Positions 44,187 to 53,920 of a DNA stretch of 64,000 nucleotides are shown one piece after another (the first letter of the stretch is position 1; each line of letters begins with the position of its first letter). The DNA comes from Aquimarina sp. U1-2 (GTDB lineage: Bacteria; Bacteroidota; Bacteroidia; Flavobacteriales; Flavobacteriaceae): contig NZ_JAGKIK010000010.1 of the NCBI RefSeq assembly GCF_017897595.1, forward strand, positions 1-64,000, read 5' to 3'. A program made the position numbers and the translations under genes. Under the pieces are notes generated by a model that was not told the DNA's origin, made no database searches, and saw nothing but the letters and a program-made list of their open reading frames with translations.

Positions 44187-46190
44187 ATGTCGATTTTAGA
44201 TTCTAAAATACCTGAAGGGCCACTGGCTGATAAGTGGACAAAACATAAAAATACTATCGATCTCGTTAATCCTGCAAATAAAAGGAATATCGACGTGATC
44301 GTAGTAGGAACTGGTTTAGCGGGTGGTAGCGCAGCAGCGACGCTTGCTGAACTAGGCTATAATGTTAAAACTTTTTGTTATCAGGATTCACCTCGTAGAG
44401 CACATTCTATTGCTGCACAGGGGGGTATTAATGCTTCAAAAAATTATCAAGGCGATGGAGACTCAGATTATCGCTTGTTTTATGATACCGTAAAAGGAGG
44501 AGATTATCGTTCTAGAGAAGCCAATGTGTATCGTTTGGCTGAAGTATCTGGTAATATCATTGATCAATGTGTTGCACAGGGAGTACCTTTTGCTCGCGAA
44601 TACGGAGGTTTGCTTGATAACAGATCCTTTGGTGGTGTGTTAGTATCCAGAACCTTTTATGCTAAAGGACAAACCGGACAACAGCTACTGTTGGGAGCAT
44701 ATTCTGCCATGAACCGACAAATCAACCGAGGTAAGATACAGGCGTTTAATCGTCATGAAATGTTAGACTTGGTAAAAATTGACGGTAAAGCACGCGGTAT
44801 TATAGCTCGAGACCTGGTAACCGGTGAAATAGAACGACACGCTGCCCATGCTGTAGTATTAGCTACCGGTGGATATGGTAACGTATTTTTCTTAAGTACC
44901 AATGCTATGGGAAGCAATGTCATGGCCGCTTGGAGAGCACATCGAAGAGGCGCATTTTTTGCCAATCCTTGTTTTACGCAAATTCATCCAACTTGTATTC
45001 CTGTTTCAGGAGAAAGTCAGTCCAAATTAACACTCATGTCTGAGTCGTTAAGAAATGATGGTCGTATTTGGGTGCCCAAGAGAAAAGAAGATGCCGAAGC
45101 GATACGAGAAGGTAAATTAAAACCGACACAACTATCAGAAGAGGAAAGAGATTATTATCTGGAGCGTCGATATCCTGCTTTTGGTAATTTAGTGCCACGT
45201 GATGTTGCATCAAGAGCGGCAAAAGAGCGATGTGATGCCGGTTTTGGTGTTAATAAAACAGGAGAGGCTGTGTATCTCGACTTTGCTTCAGCCATAGAAC
45301 GTTATGGAAGAGAAAAAGCATTGACTTCAGGTATGCAGGATCCTACCAAAGAACAAGTGATCAAATTAGGAGAAGAGGTAGTAGAAGCCAAATACGGGAA
45401 CCTGTTTCAAATGTATGAAAAGATCGTAGACGAAAATCCATACAAAACACCGATGATGATTTATCCTGCTGTGCATTACACTATGGGCGGACTTTGGGTA
45501 GATTATAATTTACAAACCACTATACCTGGATGTTACGCTGCCGGTGAGGCGAATTTTTCTGATCACGGAGCGAATCGTTTAGGAGCCTCTGCATTAATGC
45601 AAGGATTGGCAGATGGATATTTTGTATTGCCGTACACGATAGGAGATTACCTTGCGGATGATATACGTACAGGAGAAATTCCTACAGATACACCAGAGTT
45701 TGAACAAGCTGAACAAGAAGCTAAAGAACGTATCGATAGGCTAATGAGTGCCTCGGGAACCCATTCTGTAGATTATTACCACAAAAAACTAGGTAAAATC
45801 ATGTGGAATAAATGCGGAATGTCTCGTAATGAAACAGAACTAAAAGAAGCCATCGAAGAAATTGCAAATCTGAGAGAAGATTTCTGGAAAAATGTAAAAA
45901 TTCCCGGTCAGGCTAACGGTGTAAATCAAGAATTGGAAAAAGCAGGAAGAGTCGCTGATTTTCTTGAATTAGGAGAACTGTTTGCCAAAGATGCTTTAAC
46001 AAGAAACGAATCTTGTGGTGGTCATTTTAGAGAAGAATACCAAACTAAAGAAGGTGAAGCGTTAAGGGACGATGAAAACTTTAAGTTTGTATCTGCCTGG
46101 GAATATAAAGGAGAACCTAAAGATGCTGTGCTTCATAAGGAAGAGTTGGTATATGAAAATATCGAATTAAAAACACGTAGTTACAAGTAA
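44187..46190 (+). CDS. sdhA: succinate dehydrogenase flavoprotein subunit
   Basis: The 667-residue protein has the FAD-binding motif [19 protein letters not shown] and the covalent-FAD His in [13 protein letters not shown]. Active-site motifs are QIHPTCIP and, further on, the substrate Arg in [11 protein letters not shown]. The C-terminal region includes [11 protein letters not shown]. It oxidises succinate to fumarate in the TCA cycle and passes electrons to SdhB. It begins 11 bp after sdhC. Confidence 0.97.
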   Translation: MSILDSKIPEGPLADKWTKHKNTIDLVNPANKRNIDVIVVGTGLAGGSAAATLAELGYNVKTFCYQDSPRRAHSIAAQGGINASKNYQGDGDSDYRLFYDTVKGGDYRSREANVYRLAEVSGNIIDQCVAQGVPFAREYGGLLDNRSFGGVLVSRTFYAKGQTGQQLLLGAYSAMNRQINRGKIQAFNRHEMLDLVKIDGKARGIIARDLVTGEIERHAAHAVVLATGGYGNVFFLSTNAMGSNVMAAWRAHRRGAFFANPCFTQIHPTCIPVSGESQSKLTLMSESLRNDGRIWVPKRKEDAEAIREGKLKPTQLSEEERDYYLERRYPAFGNLVPRDVASRAAKERCDAGFGVNKTGEAVYLDFASAIERYGREKALTSGMQDPTKEQVIKLGEEVVEAKYGNLFQMYEKIVDENPYKTPMMIYPAVHYTMGGLWVDYNLQTTIPGCYAAGEANFSDHGANRLGASALMQGLADGYFVLPYTIGDYLADDIRTGEIPTDTPEFEQAEQEAKERIDRLMSASGTHSVDYYHKKLGKIMWNKCGMSRNETELKEAIEEIANLREDFWKNVKIPGQANGVNQELEKAGRVADFLELGELFAKDALTRNESCGGHFREEYQTKEGEALRDDENFKFVSAWEYKGEPKDAVLHKEELVYENIELKTRSYK

Positions 46191-46313
46191 TATAGCTCAT
46201 AAAGATATCACTAGATGAATACAATTGTGAAGTCTTATAAAGTAAAATGCGTAATGCCTTTATTACATCAATAGACAAATGGCTATTGACTTTTGGCTAA
46301 AAAACAAAAAAAT

Positions 46314-47060
46314 ATGAATCTTACATTAAAAATATGGCGTCAAAAAGATGCTAAGTCACAAGGAAAGATGGTAGACTATCAAATATCAGGTATCGAAGGT
46401 GATATGTCTTTCTTAGAAATGTTGGATGTGTTAAACGAAGATTTAATAAGCAAAGGAGAAGAACCAGTAGTATTTGATCATGACTGTAGAGAGGGCATAT
46501 GTGGTTCATGCTCATTACAAATTAACGGAGAACCTCATGGTCCCGATCGATTGATCACGACTTGCCAGTTACATATGCGTAAGTTTAACGATGGCGATAC
46601 TATTTACATCGAACCCTTTAGAGCCAAAGCTTTTCCTGTAGTAAAAGATTTAATGATAGACCGTAGTGCTTTCGACAGGATACAACACGCCGGGGGATAC
46701 ATCTCTGTAAATACTTCGGGAAATACTATGGATGCCAATGCTATACCAGTAAATAAGCATGATGCAGATGATTCTTTTGCAGCGGCTACCTGTATTGGAT
46801 GCGGTGCCTGTGTTGCAGCTTGTAAAAATGCATCGGCAATGTTATTTACATCGGCAAAAGTATCGCAATTTGCACTTTTACCTCAAGGACAGGTTGAAGC
46901 CAGTGAGCGAGTTATGGCCATGGTAAATCAAATGGATGCAGAAGGTTTTGGTAATTGTACAAATACGGGAGCATGCGAAATTGAATGCCCAAAGGGTATT
47001 TCACTAGAAAATATAGCACGTATGAATCGTGAATATTTAAAAGCGAGCGTAAAAGGATAG
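46314..47060 (+). CDS. sdhB: succinate dehydrogenase iron-sulfur subunit
   Basis: The ATG at 46314 ([12 protein letters not shown]) gives 248 residues, preferred to an in-frame TTG at 46293. The [2Fe-2S] ligands are in CREGICGSC with the downstream Cys of TTCQLHM. The 4Fe and 3Fe cluster ligands are in [11 protein letters not shown] and [17 protein letters not shown]. It carries electrons from SdhA to the cytochrome b subunit. The gap to sdhA is 123 bp and contains no obvious gene. Confidence 0.96.
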   Translation: MNLTLKIWRQKDAKSQGKMVDYQISGIEGDMSFLEMLDVLNEDLISKGEEPVVFDHDCREGICGSCSLQINGEPHGPDRLITTCQLHMRKFNDGDTIYIEPFRAKAFPVVKDLMIDRSAFDRIQHAGGYISVNTSGNTMDANAIPVNKHDADDSFAAATCIGCGACVAACKNASAMLFTSAKVSQFALLPQGQVEASERVMAMVNQMDAEGFGNCTNTGACEIECPKGISLENIARMNREYLKASVKG

Positions 47061-47092
47061 ATGCTATTCAAACAATACTATTTGTAGTAATA

Positions 47093-47902
47093 TCAACTGT
47101 CAAGAGGTTTTGAGAACGTATAAGCAAGTTCTTTTTCTATCGCAGAAGCACTAATCAACTTTCCTTTTGAAGGTGTTTTGTGGTCATAGTCGGGTGTCGA
47201 TAATCCCATGCGCTTGCAGATAGCAGTATAATATGTAGCTTTTTCAGGATGATCGGGGTATGAGGCATTAAAATGTTCTCCCCAAAACTCGATAGTTATA
47301 ATTTTTTGTATAATTGCGATACAATCTTCTAAATGAATGAGATTAACAGGGGCTTTAGGGTTTTTGATATTTTCTCGTTTAGATAACATAGTTGCAGGAT
47401 GTCTTTTGGAACCAAATAATCCTGAAAATCTCAAAATCGTAGTCTTAAAGTTTGAATTTTCTTGTAGTAATTGCTCTACTTTAATAAGTTGTTTTCCGGC
47501 ATTAGAACTTGCATTCGGCTTTGTTTCTTTAGAAATAACAGGAAAACTTTCGTGATCTGCAAAAACTGAGGTCGAACTGATAAAAAGAACCTTTTTGATC
47601 GTAGCAGCTTCAATAAAGGGAATAAGCTTCTCAATTTTGGCTACAAAATCAACTTCAGGGTTTCGTCGTAATCCCGGGGGAATATTAATGATGATAAGTT
47701 CACTTCCTTTCAAAAAAGATGCTATAGCTCCCTCTGGACCATTTTCGGTGAGTGTAATTGTGTAAGCTTTTATTTTCTTTTTTTCTAAAGTAGGCAACTT
47801 TTCGTCTGTGGTAGTAGAGCCTTTTATGATCCAATTCTTATTCATAAGGGCTTCTGCCAGCGGCAATCCCAGCCAGCCTGTCCCTAAAATGCTAATTTGC
47901 AT
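47093..47902 (-). CDS. NAD(P)-dependent epimerase/dehydratase-like protein (YeeZ type)
   Basis: The 269-residue protein starts with a Rossmann motif, ISILGTGWLGLPLAEALM, as in the YeeZ-type atypical extended SDR group. VLFISSTSVFADH follows the strand that carries the SDR Ser. The usual YxxxK is not clear, so catalytic activity is uncertain. It overlaps the M28 peptidase gene by 11 bp and is probably co-transcribed with it. Confidence 0.8.
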   Translation of the reverse strand: MQISILGTGWLGLPLAEALMNKNWIIKGSTTTDEKLPTLEKKKIKAYTITLTENGPEGAIASFLKGSELIIINIPPGLRRNPEVDFVAKIEKLIPFIEAATIKKVLFISSTSVFADHESFPVISKETKPNASSNAGKQLIKVEQLLQENSNFKTTILRFSGLFGSKRHPATMLSKRENIKNPKAPVNLIHLEDCIAIIQKIITIEFWGEHFNASYPDHPEKATYYTAICKRMGLSTPDYDHKTPSKGKLISASAIEKELAYTFSKPLDS

Positions 47903-50324
47903 ATGTTTCTTTATTAGTTGTATTCAAAAATTCAGTAGTAGTGGTATCTCTTCTCTTAATTTGATATTCGGGTATAGCGAATTTTTTTGTAACAACAACA
48001 GCATCATTTACAATAAAAGGTTTGGGCATCATATGTTTATCGCGTTCAGGAACACTAAAATGTTTATTCTCTAACAGATCATAAGAGGTTTCATATAAAA
48101 TAAAATTGGGTACCGAGTCTTTATGAAATTCCATTGCCAGTTCTAGCGGTTCGTTATTAGAAACCAAATATGTGATCAAATTTTCATTCCATCGCTTCGT
48201 ATATGCATTGTATTGTTTACCATCTTTATGTGTAAAACTGATTGCCGTTTCTCCGTTAGCTTTCAACTTCTTAAAATTAAACAAAGTTGCTGTGTACAAA
48301 TCCATTCTCTGTATGTTTCTTTGAGGGGCGATACATAAATTAATTGATCGTGTTTCGCCATAAACAGTATCCTGGCTAAACTCTATTATGGGCCGTGCTA
48401 TATTTTTAACAGGTGCTGCGCTACGGTATGTAAATGCTTTACCGTACTTGCTTTGTAGTGTAAAAGCAATAGCTTTATTTGCATCTTTTTTCGAAAGTTG
48501 TTTGTTTTCATCGCTAGGATTATCTTCTTTGGGTTTGATGTAGTTTTTTGTCCATGAATCTAGCGTTTTATCATAAGTAGCCCAAAAGGCCTGGTTTTGA
48601 TTGGCGTCAAGGGTATATATCAAACTATTTGGTTTTTGTCTTTGTTCCGTAAAATCTGCCGACAAATGAGCAGAAAACATAAAGATTAGTGCGGCAAATA
48701 GCGCTACATTGCCCACCAAGTGTTTTCGTTTATAAAATCCAAAAACCGGAAGCATGATTCCGAATAACATTACGGTTAATAGGGAAGAAACAAATAAAAT
48801 TTTAAGTCCTAAAGCAACAGGAAAAGAGGTGATAAAAGGAAATACAATAAAAATGGCTGGCAAGCTTAGCAAGACCATTAAATAAGGGTTGGGTCTTTTT
48901 TGTCGAATAAGCACAATCAACGAAATAAGCCCAAAGAAAACGATGATGATAAAGTAACTGGCTCCTTTGAGATAAAAAGCAGCAATAGCAGCTGTAATGA
49001 GCCATATGGTTAATGGAGCCACCAGTAAACTAGGAAGAGTTTCTGTTTTTTTTACGAATTTGCCATACATTTTAAAGCAAATCCCTATTGTTAATAGTAA
49101 AAACGCAGCAATGTATTGGTACCCGTTATATGTAAATCCATGTTGAATTTCATTATACTGCGGGTATATAAGTAGAATAAGCTTCCATAGCCCAAATGAC
49201 ATAATGCCCGATAAAAGTAATGTAAATAGAAAAACACCAAATCCGGCAAGTACCTGTTTAAAATCAATTCTAAAAGCAGTTCTACCATAAAATAGTAAGA
49301 TCAAAAAGAACAATATAGCGCTTACAAGTAGTGGGATAATCCAGCTGAAGGGATACATTACAAGTTTAAAAACAGGAGTGTTGAAATAGATATAATCTTG
49401 ATCAGATTTTAGATTATTGATATCAGTTTCAGAAAAATAGGTAAGTAATGGCATTAGGTAATTGCCTTGATGCTGCAGTGTATTCAGGTCCAAGCGTTGC
49501 CATATATCATTTGCAGTATGATAATCATAATGATCCCCAATAAAAGCAAAGTTAAACCCATCAATATTCGCTTGCTCCCTTAAAACAGTCAGATCTGTAT
49601 CGTTAGGAAGCATTTTATAGATGCTGTATGCCAACGAATTTGTAACAGGATATTGAACACCTGCATTGGCGAATGTATTAATCATTTTAGCGTTTTTCCC
49701 ATTAGTCTCGAGAAGCATGTAAGAGTCGCCGCCGCTTCCCCTGGCTTCAAAGTTGAGTGCCAGACCAATGTTTTTTGCATAAGGATGCTTTTTTACAAAA
49801 AAATCTGCACCGTTGAGACCTAATTCTTCACCATCAGTAATACAAATAATAATATCATTTTTAGGTACTTTACCAAGCGATAAGTAAGCACGTATACCTT
49901 CTAAAATGGTAGCGACACCACTCGCAGCATCACTAGCACCGTACGACGAATGAGGGGAGCTGTCATAATGTGAGAGTATGGCCAGAGATTTTCCAGAAGA
50001 ATTACCTTTAATTCGCGCAATAATATTCTTGGGTCGACTTACCCTTCCTGCTTTCGAAACCGAAACACCTTCTTGCACTTCAGGTTGTAATCCCATTTTT
50101 CGCAATTCATCAACTATATATTGTCGAACTTCTTCATGTGCAGGACTACCCAGATAATGGGGTTCTTTGGCCATATTTTTAACATGTTGAAGGGCTCGTA
50201 AGGTAGAAAACTCTTCTGGTGGTGTTTCCAGATCACTAATGCGATGAGACTTTGTGCTATAGAAGGTAAACAGTAAAGAAGATACAATAAGAATAAACGT
50301 AAGTAATGAAGGGAACTTTCGCAT
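47892..50324 (-). CDS. M28-family membrane metallopeptidase
   Basis: The 810-residue protein has an N-terminal transmembrane segment (about 5-24) and an M28 zinc peptidase domain (about 50-310). Zinc ligands are visible: His119 and Asp132 in SHYDSSPHSSYGASDAASG, Glu in ITDGEELGLNG, and the C-terminal His in GDHYDYHTANDIWQ. A polytopic region of about eight helices (320-560) and a C-terminal extracytoplasmic domain follow. This resembles the ER metallopeptidase 1-like/Bacteroidota M28 membrane peptidases. Substrates unknown. Confidence 0.9.
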   Translation of the reverse strand: MRKFPSLLTFILIVSSLLFTFYSTKSHRISDLETPPEEFSTLRALQHVKNMAKEPHYLGSPAHEEVRQYIVDELRKMGLQPEVQEGVSVSKAGRVSRPKNIIARIKGNSSGKSLAILSHYDSSPHSSYGASDAASGVATILEGIRAYLSLGKVPKNDIIICITDGEELGLNGADFFVKKHPYAKNIGLALNFEARGSGGDSYMLLETNGKNAKMINTFANAGVQYPVTNSLAYSIYKMLPNDTDLTVLREQANIDGFNFAFIGDHYDYHTANDIWQRLDLNTLQHQGNYLMPLLTYFSETDINNLKSDQDYIYFNTPVFKLVMYPFSWIIPLLVSAILFFLILLFYGRTAFRIDFKQVLAGFGVFLFTLLLSGIMSFGLWKLILLIYPQYNEIQHGFTYNGYQYIAAFLLLTIGICFKMYGKFVKKTETLPSLLVAPLTIWLITAAIAAFYLKGASYFIIIVFFGLISLIVLIRQKRPNPYLMVLLSLPAIFIVFPFITSFPVALGLKILFVSSLLTVMLFGIMLPVFGFYKRKHLVGNVALFAALIFMFSAHLSADFTEQRQKPNSLIYTLDANQNQAFWATYDKTLDSWTKNYIKPKEDNPSDENKQLSKKDANKAIAFTLQSKYGKAFTYRSAAPVKNIARPIIEFSQDTVYGETRSINLCIAPQRNIQRMDLYTATLFNFKKLKANGETAISFTHKDGKQYNAYTKRWNENLITYLVSNNEPLELAMEFHKDSVPNFILYETSYDLLENKHFSVPERDKHMMPKPFIVNDAVVVTKKFAIPEYQIKRRDTTTTEFLNTTNKETYAN

Positions 50325-50546
50325 ACAATTAACTAATTTATAGTAAAGGTAAGAAATAAGCCACAGTTATTATAGATACGGTAACCGAAATGAATACTAG
50401 ATGTAGTACTACGGATAAAAGCAAGAAACAGTAGCATAAAAATGACATTATGATAAAAATTTAAGAAAAAACCTAGTAAAGCAGGGTGTCTTTTTGAATT
50501 ATATTAATGAAATCACTATATTTAAGATTCACTAAATCATGATATT

Positions 50547-51017
50547 ATGGGAATAATAAGTTTTCAAGGAGCGAGACCTAAGATAAAGAAGCAGGATGAA
50601 ACTCGAATTAAGGTTTCAGACTACATGACCAGAGATTTGATAACATTTACTCCTAATCAATCGGTAATGGAGGTGATAGAAACGCTAGTTAAGCATAAAA
50701 TATCAGGTGGGCCGGTAGTCAATACCGAGGATCAATTATTAGGAATTATTTCTGAAGGTGATTGTATCAAGCAACTTAATGAAAGTCGATATTATAATAT
50801 GCCAATAGATGATGCGAAAGTTGAAAAATTTATGGTGAAAGATGTAGAAACCATCGATGGAAATTTGAACATATTCGATGCTGCCAATAAATTTCTACAA
50901 ACCAAAAGAAGGCGTTTTCCAATTATCGAAGATGGGAAACTTGTTGGGCAAATCAGTCAGAAAGACGTCATGAAGGCCGCTTTAAAAATGAAAGGACAAA
51001 ACTGGCACGATAAGTAG
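50547..51017 (+). CDS. CBS-domain-pair protein
   Basis: The 156-residue protein consists of two CBS domains (about 23-80 and 90-148), with motifs DYMTRDLITFTPNQSVMEVI, GIISEGDCIK, then VETIDGNLNIFDAANKF and GQISQKDVMKAALK. Such pairs bind adenosine nucleotides and regulate partners, but the partner is unknown. Monocistronic. Confidence 0.9.
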   Translation: MGIISFQGARPKIKKQDETRIKVSDYMTRDLITFTPNQSVMEVIETLVKHKISGGPVVNTEDQLLGIISEGDCIKQLNESRYYNMPIDDAKVEKFMVKDVETIDGNLNIFDAANKFLQTKRRRFPIIEDGKLVGQISQKDVMKAALKMKGQNWHDK

Positions 51018-51061
51018 TGGTTCGACCTGCGTGACATGGTATAATCGTATCATTTTAGGTT

Positions 51062-51409
51062 TCAATTTCTTTTAACTAATGCATAGAAATCATTTTCTAA
51101 AGGTAAATATCCCTGATCGTAAACGAAGTAATATATAGTCCCTGTTTTGGTAGTATATACACTAGTAAAATGCTGAAAATCGAATCCTTTAGCAATTAAT
51201 TTTGTTTTAGTAACTTTCGTTTTGTCTCTGGGATTCAATTCTTCAAGAATTCGATAGTTTTTGCGTAGTAGGTTATTGATATTTCTAACCAGATTCTTAC
51301 TATCTTTATTTAATTGATTGTTAAATGCGTTGCGACAATAATCGTTACAAAACTTCTTGTCCACACGACCAATGATTTTATTGCCACAAACCGGACATTT
51401 TTTTTGCAT
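51062..51409 (-). CDS. small zinc-ribbon protein of unknown function
   Basis: The 115-residue protein begins with a treble-clef-like zinc motif: CPVCGNKI, then KKFCNDYCRNAFNNQ (four Cys). A helical middle (RNINNLLRKNYRILEELN) and a beta-rich C-terminus follow. It resembles DUF2116-type small zinc proteins in Flavobacteria. No function is assigned. Confidence 0.75.
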   Translation of the reverse strand: MQKKCPVCGNKIIGRVDKKFCNDYCRNAFNNQLNKDSKNLVRNINNLLRKNYRILEELNPRDKTKVTKTKLIAKGFDFQHFTSVYTTKTGTIYYFVYDQGYLPLENDFYALVKRN

Positions 51410-51471
51410 AGTACCTATAAATTATAATTCGAATATACATAAATATCCATTTACAAGCATTTTGACCTTTT

Positions 51472-52398
51472 TTAAAAGAAAATATCCTGTGCTAGTCGAA
51501 ACGTATTCGCATGAGCATCTACTATAGTTTTGATGTCTGGAGAATATCCACCTCCCATAGAACACATAACGGGGAGATCTAAATCCTTACAGGTTTGCAA
51601 AACGAATCGATCTCTCTCTTTACAACCTGCCACGGTACAGCCTAGTTTTCCGAGTTTATCGGTAGCCAAAATATCGACACCGCATAGGTAGTACATAAAA
51701 TCAGGCTTTTGCTCTTTAATTAACTGGGGTAGGGTATTTTTTAAAATTTGAAGGTATGCTGCATCTTTAGTCTGATTGGGTAGCGCTATATCAACATCGG
51801 ATCTTTCTTTTTTAAACGGATAGTTTTTAGCACCATGCATCGAAAATGTAAATACCGAGGCATCATTTTTAAAAATCTCTGCAGTGCCGTTACCCTGATG
51901 TACATCAAGATCTACAATTAGGATCTTATGTGCTAATTTTTTTTGCTGAAGATATCGAGCCCCTATAGCTTGATCATTAAGTAAACAAAAAGCTTCACCA
52001 CGATTGGTATAGGCATGATGTGTTCCTCCTGCAATATTCATAGCGATCCCATGTTGCAAAGCATATGCTGACGCTTTGATGGTACCATCGGCAATGATGA
52101 CTTCACGATCAACAAGTGCTTTGGATAAAGGAAATCCTATTTTTCGGACCTCTTTTCTATCAAGCGTAAGACCACGTAGGGAATCATAGTATTCTTTGGT
52201 GTGCACATTCAAAATAGGAGCTTCTTCAGGAATATTTGGTGTAAAAAAATTATCCTCAACACACGTCCCCTCATGCAACAGCTGTTTAGGTAACAACTCG
52301 TATTTAATCATCGGAAATCGATGACCATCGGGTAGGGGGTGTGTATAAATGGGATGGTATGCTATTTTGAGCATTTGTACTAACCTATTTGTTTTCAA
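51472..52398 (-). CDS. histone deacetylase-like amidohydrolase
   Basis: The 308-residue protein has the HDAC/AcuC fold. GGTHHAYTNRGEAFCLLND carries the tandem His. ILIVDLDVHQGNGTAE carries the Asp/His zinc ligands. FSMHGAKNYP and YLCGVDILATDKLG complete the site. It probably removes acetyl groups from polyamines or proteins. It overlaps the upstream 497-residue gene by 14 bp. Confidence 0.93.
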   Translation of the reverse strand: MKTNRLVQMLKIAYHPIYTHPLPDGHRFPMIKYELLPKQLLHEGTCVEDNFFTPNIPEEAPILNVHTKEYYDSLRGLTLDRKEVRKIGFPLSKALVDREVIIADGTIKASAYALQHGIAMNIAGGTHHAYTNRGEAFCLLNDQAIGARYLQQKKLAHKILIVDLDVHQGNGTAEIFKNDASVFTFSMHGAKNYPFKKERSDVDIALPNQTKDAAYLQILKNTLPQLIKEQKPDFMYYLCGVDILATDKLGKLGCTVAGCKERDRFVLQTCKDLDLPVMCSMGGGYSPDIKTIVDAHANTFRLAQDIFF

Positions 52399-53878
52399 AT
52401 TTGGTCAGAATATATTTTCGAGACATGGAATCATAATATGCATGGATGTAATCTTCTTTAAAACTGAAAATAGTTTCTGCTTTTTTATTCAATAATTCAT
52501 CGGCATATTCTTTTATCTGTTCAAATATATTAGGGTGTATTTCACCCTCTATATGCTCTATACTACTATTGAATAAACCTTTAATATGAGTAGATTTAGA
52601 ACCTATATAGCCTATGTATGATAACCACATTGTATTGTGATACATAGGCATCATGGGCAAAGCACCATTTCCCATAGGCATACCTCCCATCATAGGCATA
52701 GGTGCACCGAAGCCACCTCCTTTACTAGTTTTAACACCTCCCATTGTAATTTCGAAAAGATTATTATGATGACGAACAGTCACTCCAATATTACCTGATG
52801 AAATTTTTCTCAAAAACTTTGAAGTTTTCTCCATTTCTCGATGTTTACTATAATAACCGCCATCCTGTATTATGGGAGTATTCTTAAAAAGAATACTATC
52901 ATTTTTTCGTAAATGTATTTGTTTAATCAGTTTTTTCGAATCTATAGTTTTGACAAAAAAACACATCTGTTCTGACTCTCCGACTATTTGATATAATCTA
53001 TCTTCAAAAAGATAAGAGTTAGATTTTACTGAAGAATTTTTATTTTCAGTATATAATAGCTGTGGTTTTTCGATATTTAAAACTTTACTATTAGCAGAAT
53101 TTGGATCAAGAACTATTATATAAGTGAAATTGTTGTTATGATCTAAAGTTATATAAAATCGATCATCTTTTTTATAGAGTTTTCGAATTTTGCAAGCTGA
53201 TTCTAAAGAAACGGGTAGATCGTTTTCTATGATTTCTAGTTTTGGTTTATGTACTATAGTATGTGTATCAAATAGTAATTCGTATAAACTAACTATTTTG
53301 TTATTCTTATTATAAAATATCTCGTCTGAAAAATTGTAATTTAAAGAGGTTATATCTCCTAATGCATCAATTTTATATGTATTTATTACAGAGGTATTCT
53401 TCTTAAGAGTAAGTAAGTATATATAACTATTATGCGTAAAGGATTTTAGATAAATTTCACCTTTATCAAAGATCGAATTCGATTTTAATTCATGGGTACG
53501 TGAAGAAGAATCAAAATATAGTAATTGAAAAAATGTTTTTTTTTCATTATCTAACAAAAGCAGATGATTTTTATCTTTTTTTATCGCACAAATGATATTT
53601 TTTGCTCTTGTTTTGGGTCTTTCAAAAACAAAGTCTTCAACTATAGTATATGAATCATCGTATTTATTTAAGTGTAAATTTTTCCTATCTGCTATTAAAA
53701 TCGAGAAAGAATTTTCTTTATCGTCCACAATTGTGATAGATTCTCTTCTCTCGTTGAGATTAGACTTTAGAGATAATTCCTTTTTTGAAATTATTCTTTG
53801 AGACCATCCAAAGGTAAAAATGTTTAAGAATAGCAAAAGATAAATACAACGAATACAATTCATATAGTTAGAGTTCAA
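52385..53878 (-). CDS. exported protein of unknown function
   Basis: The 497-residue protein has a signal peptide (about 5-26, FTFGWSQ). It is mostly beta-strand-rich and charged, with no catalytic motif I recognise. A notable low-complexity stretch, GGGFGAPMPMMGGMPMGNGA, lies near residues 387-406. It is translationally coupled to the deacetylase by a 14-bp overlap, so a joint role is possible but unproven. Confidence 0.7.
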   Translation of the reverse strand: MNSNYMNCIRCIYLLLFLNIFTFGWSQRIISKKELSLKSNLNERRESITIVDDKENSFSILIADRKNLHLNKYDDSYTIVEDFVFERPKTRAKNIICAIKKDKNHLLLLDNEKKTFFQLLYFDSSSRTHELKSNSIFDKGEIYLKSFTHNSYIYLLTLKKNTSVINTYKIDALGDITSLNYNFSDEIFYNKNNKIVSLYELLFDTHTIVHKPKLEIIENDLPVSLESACKIRKLYKKDDRFYITLDHNNNFTYIIVLDPNSANSKVLNIEKPQLLYTENKNSSVKSNSYLFEDRLYQIVGESEQMCFFVKTIDSKKLIKQIHLRKNDSILFKNTPIIQDGGYYSKHREMEKTSKFLRKISSGNIGVTVRHHNNLFEITMGGVKTSKGGGFGAPMPMMGGMPMGNGALPMMPMYHNTMWLSYIGYIGSKSTHIKGLFNSSIEHIEGEIHPNIFEQIKEYADELLNKKAETIFSFKEDYIHAYYDSMSRKYILTKFENK

Positions 53879-53920
53879 ATTATTAAATAAATAGGATTGA
53901 CGATTAAAAATTTTAGTCTT

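Noticed and set aside
52676-52735. Met/Gly-rich codons as a short tandem repeat or recombination site
   Set aside because: The nucleotide sequence is not a regular repeat; the low complexity is only at the protein level inside the exported protein.
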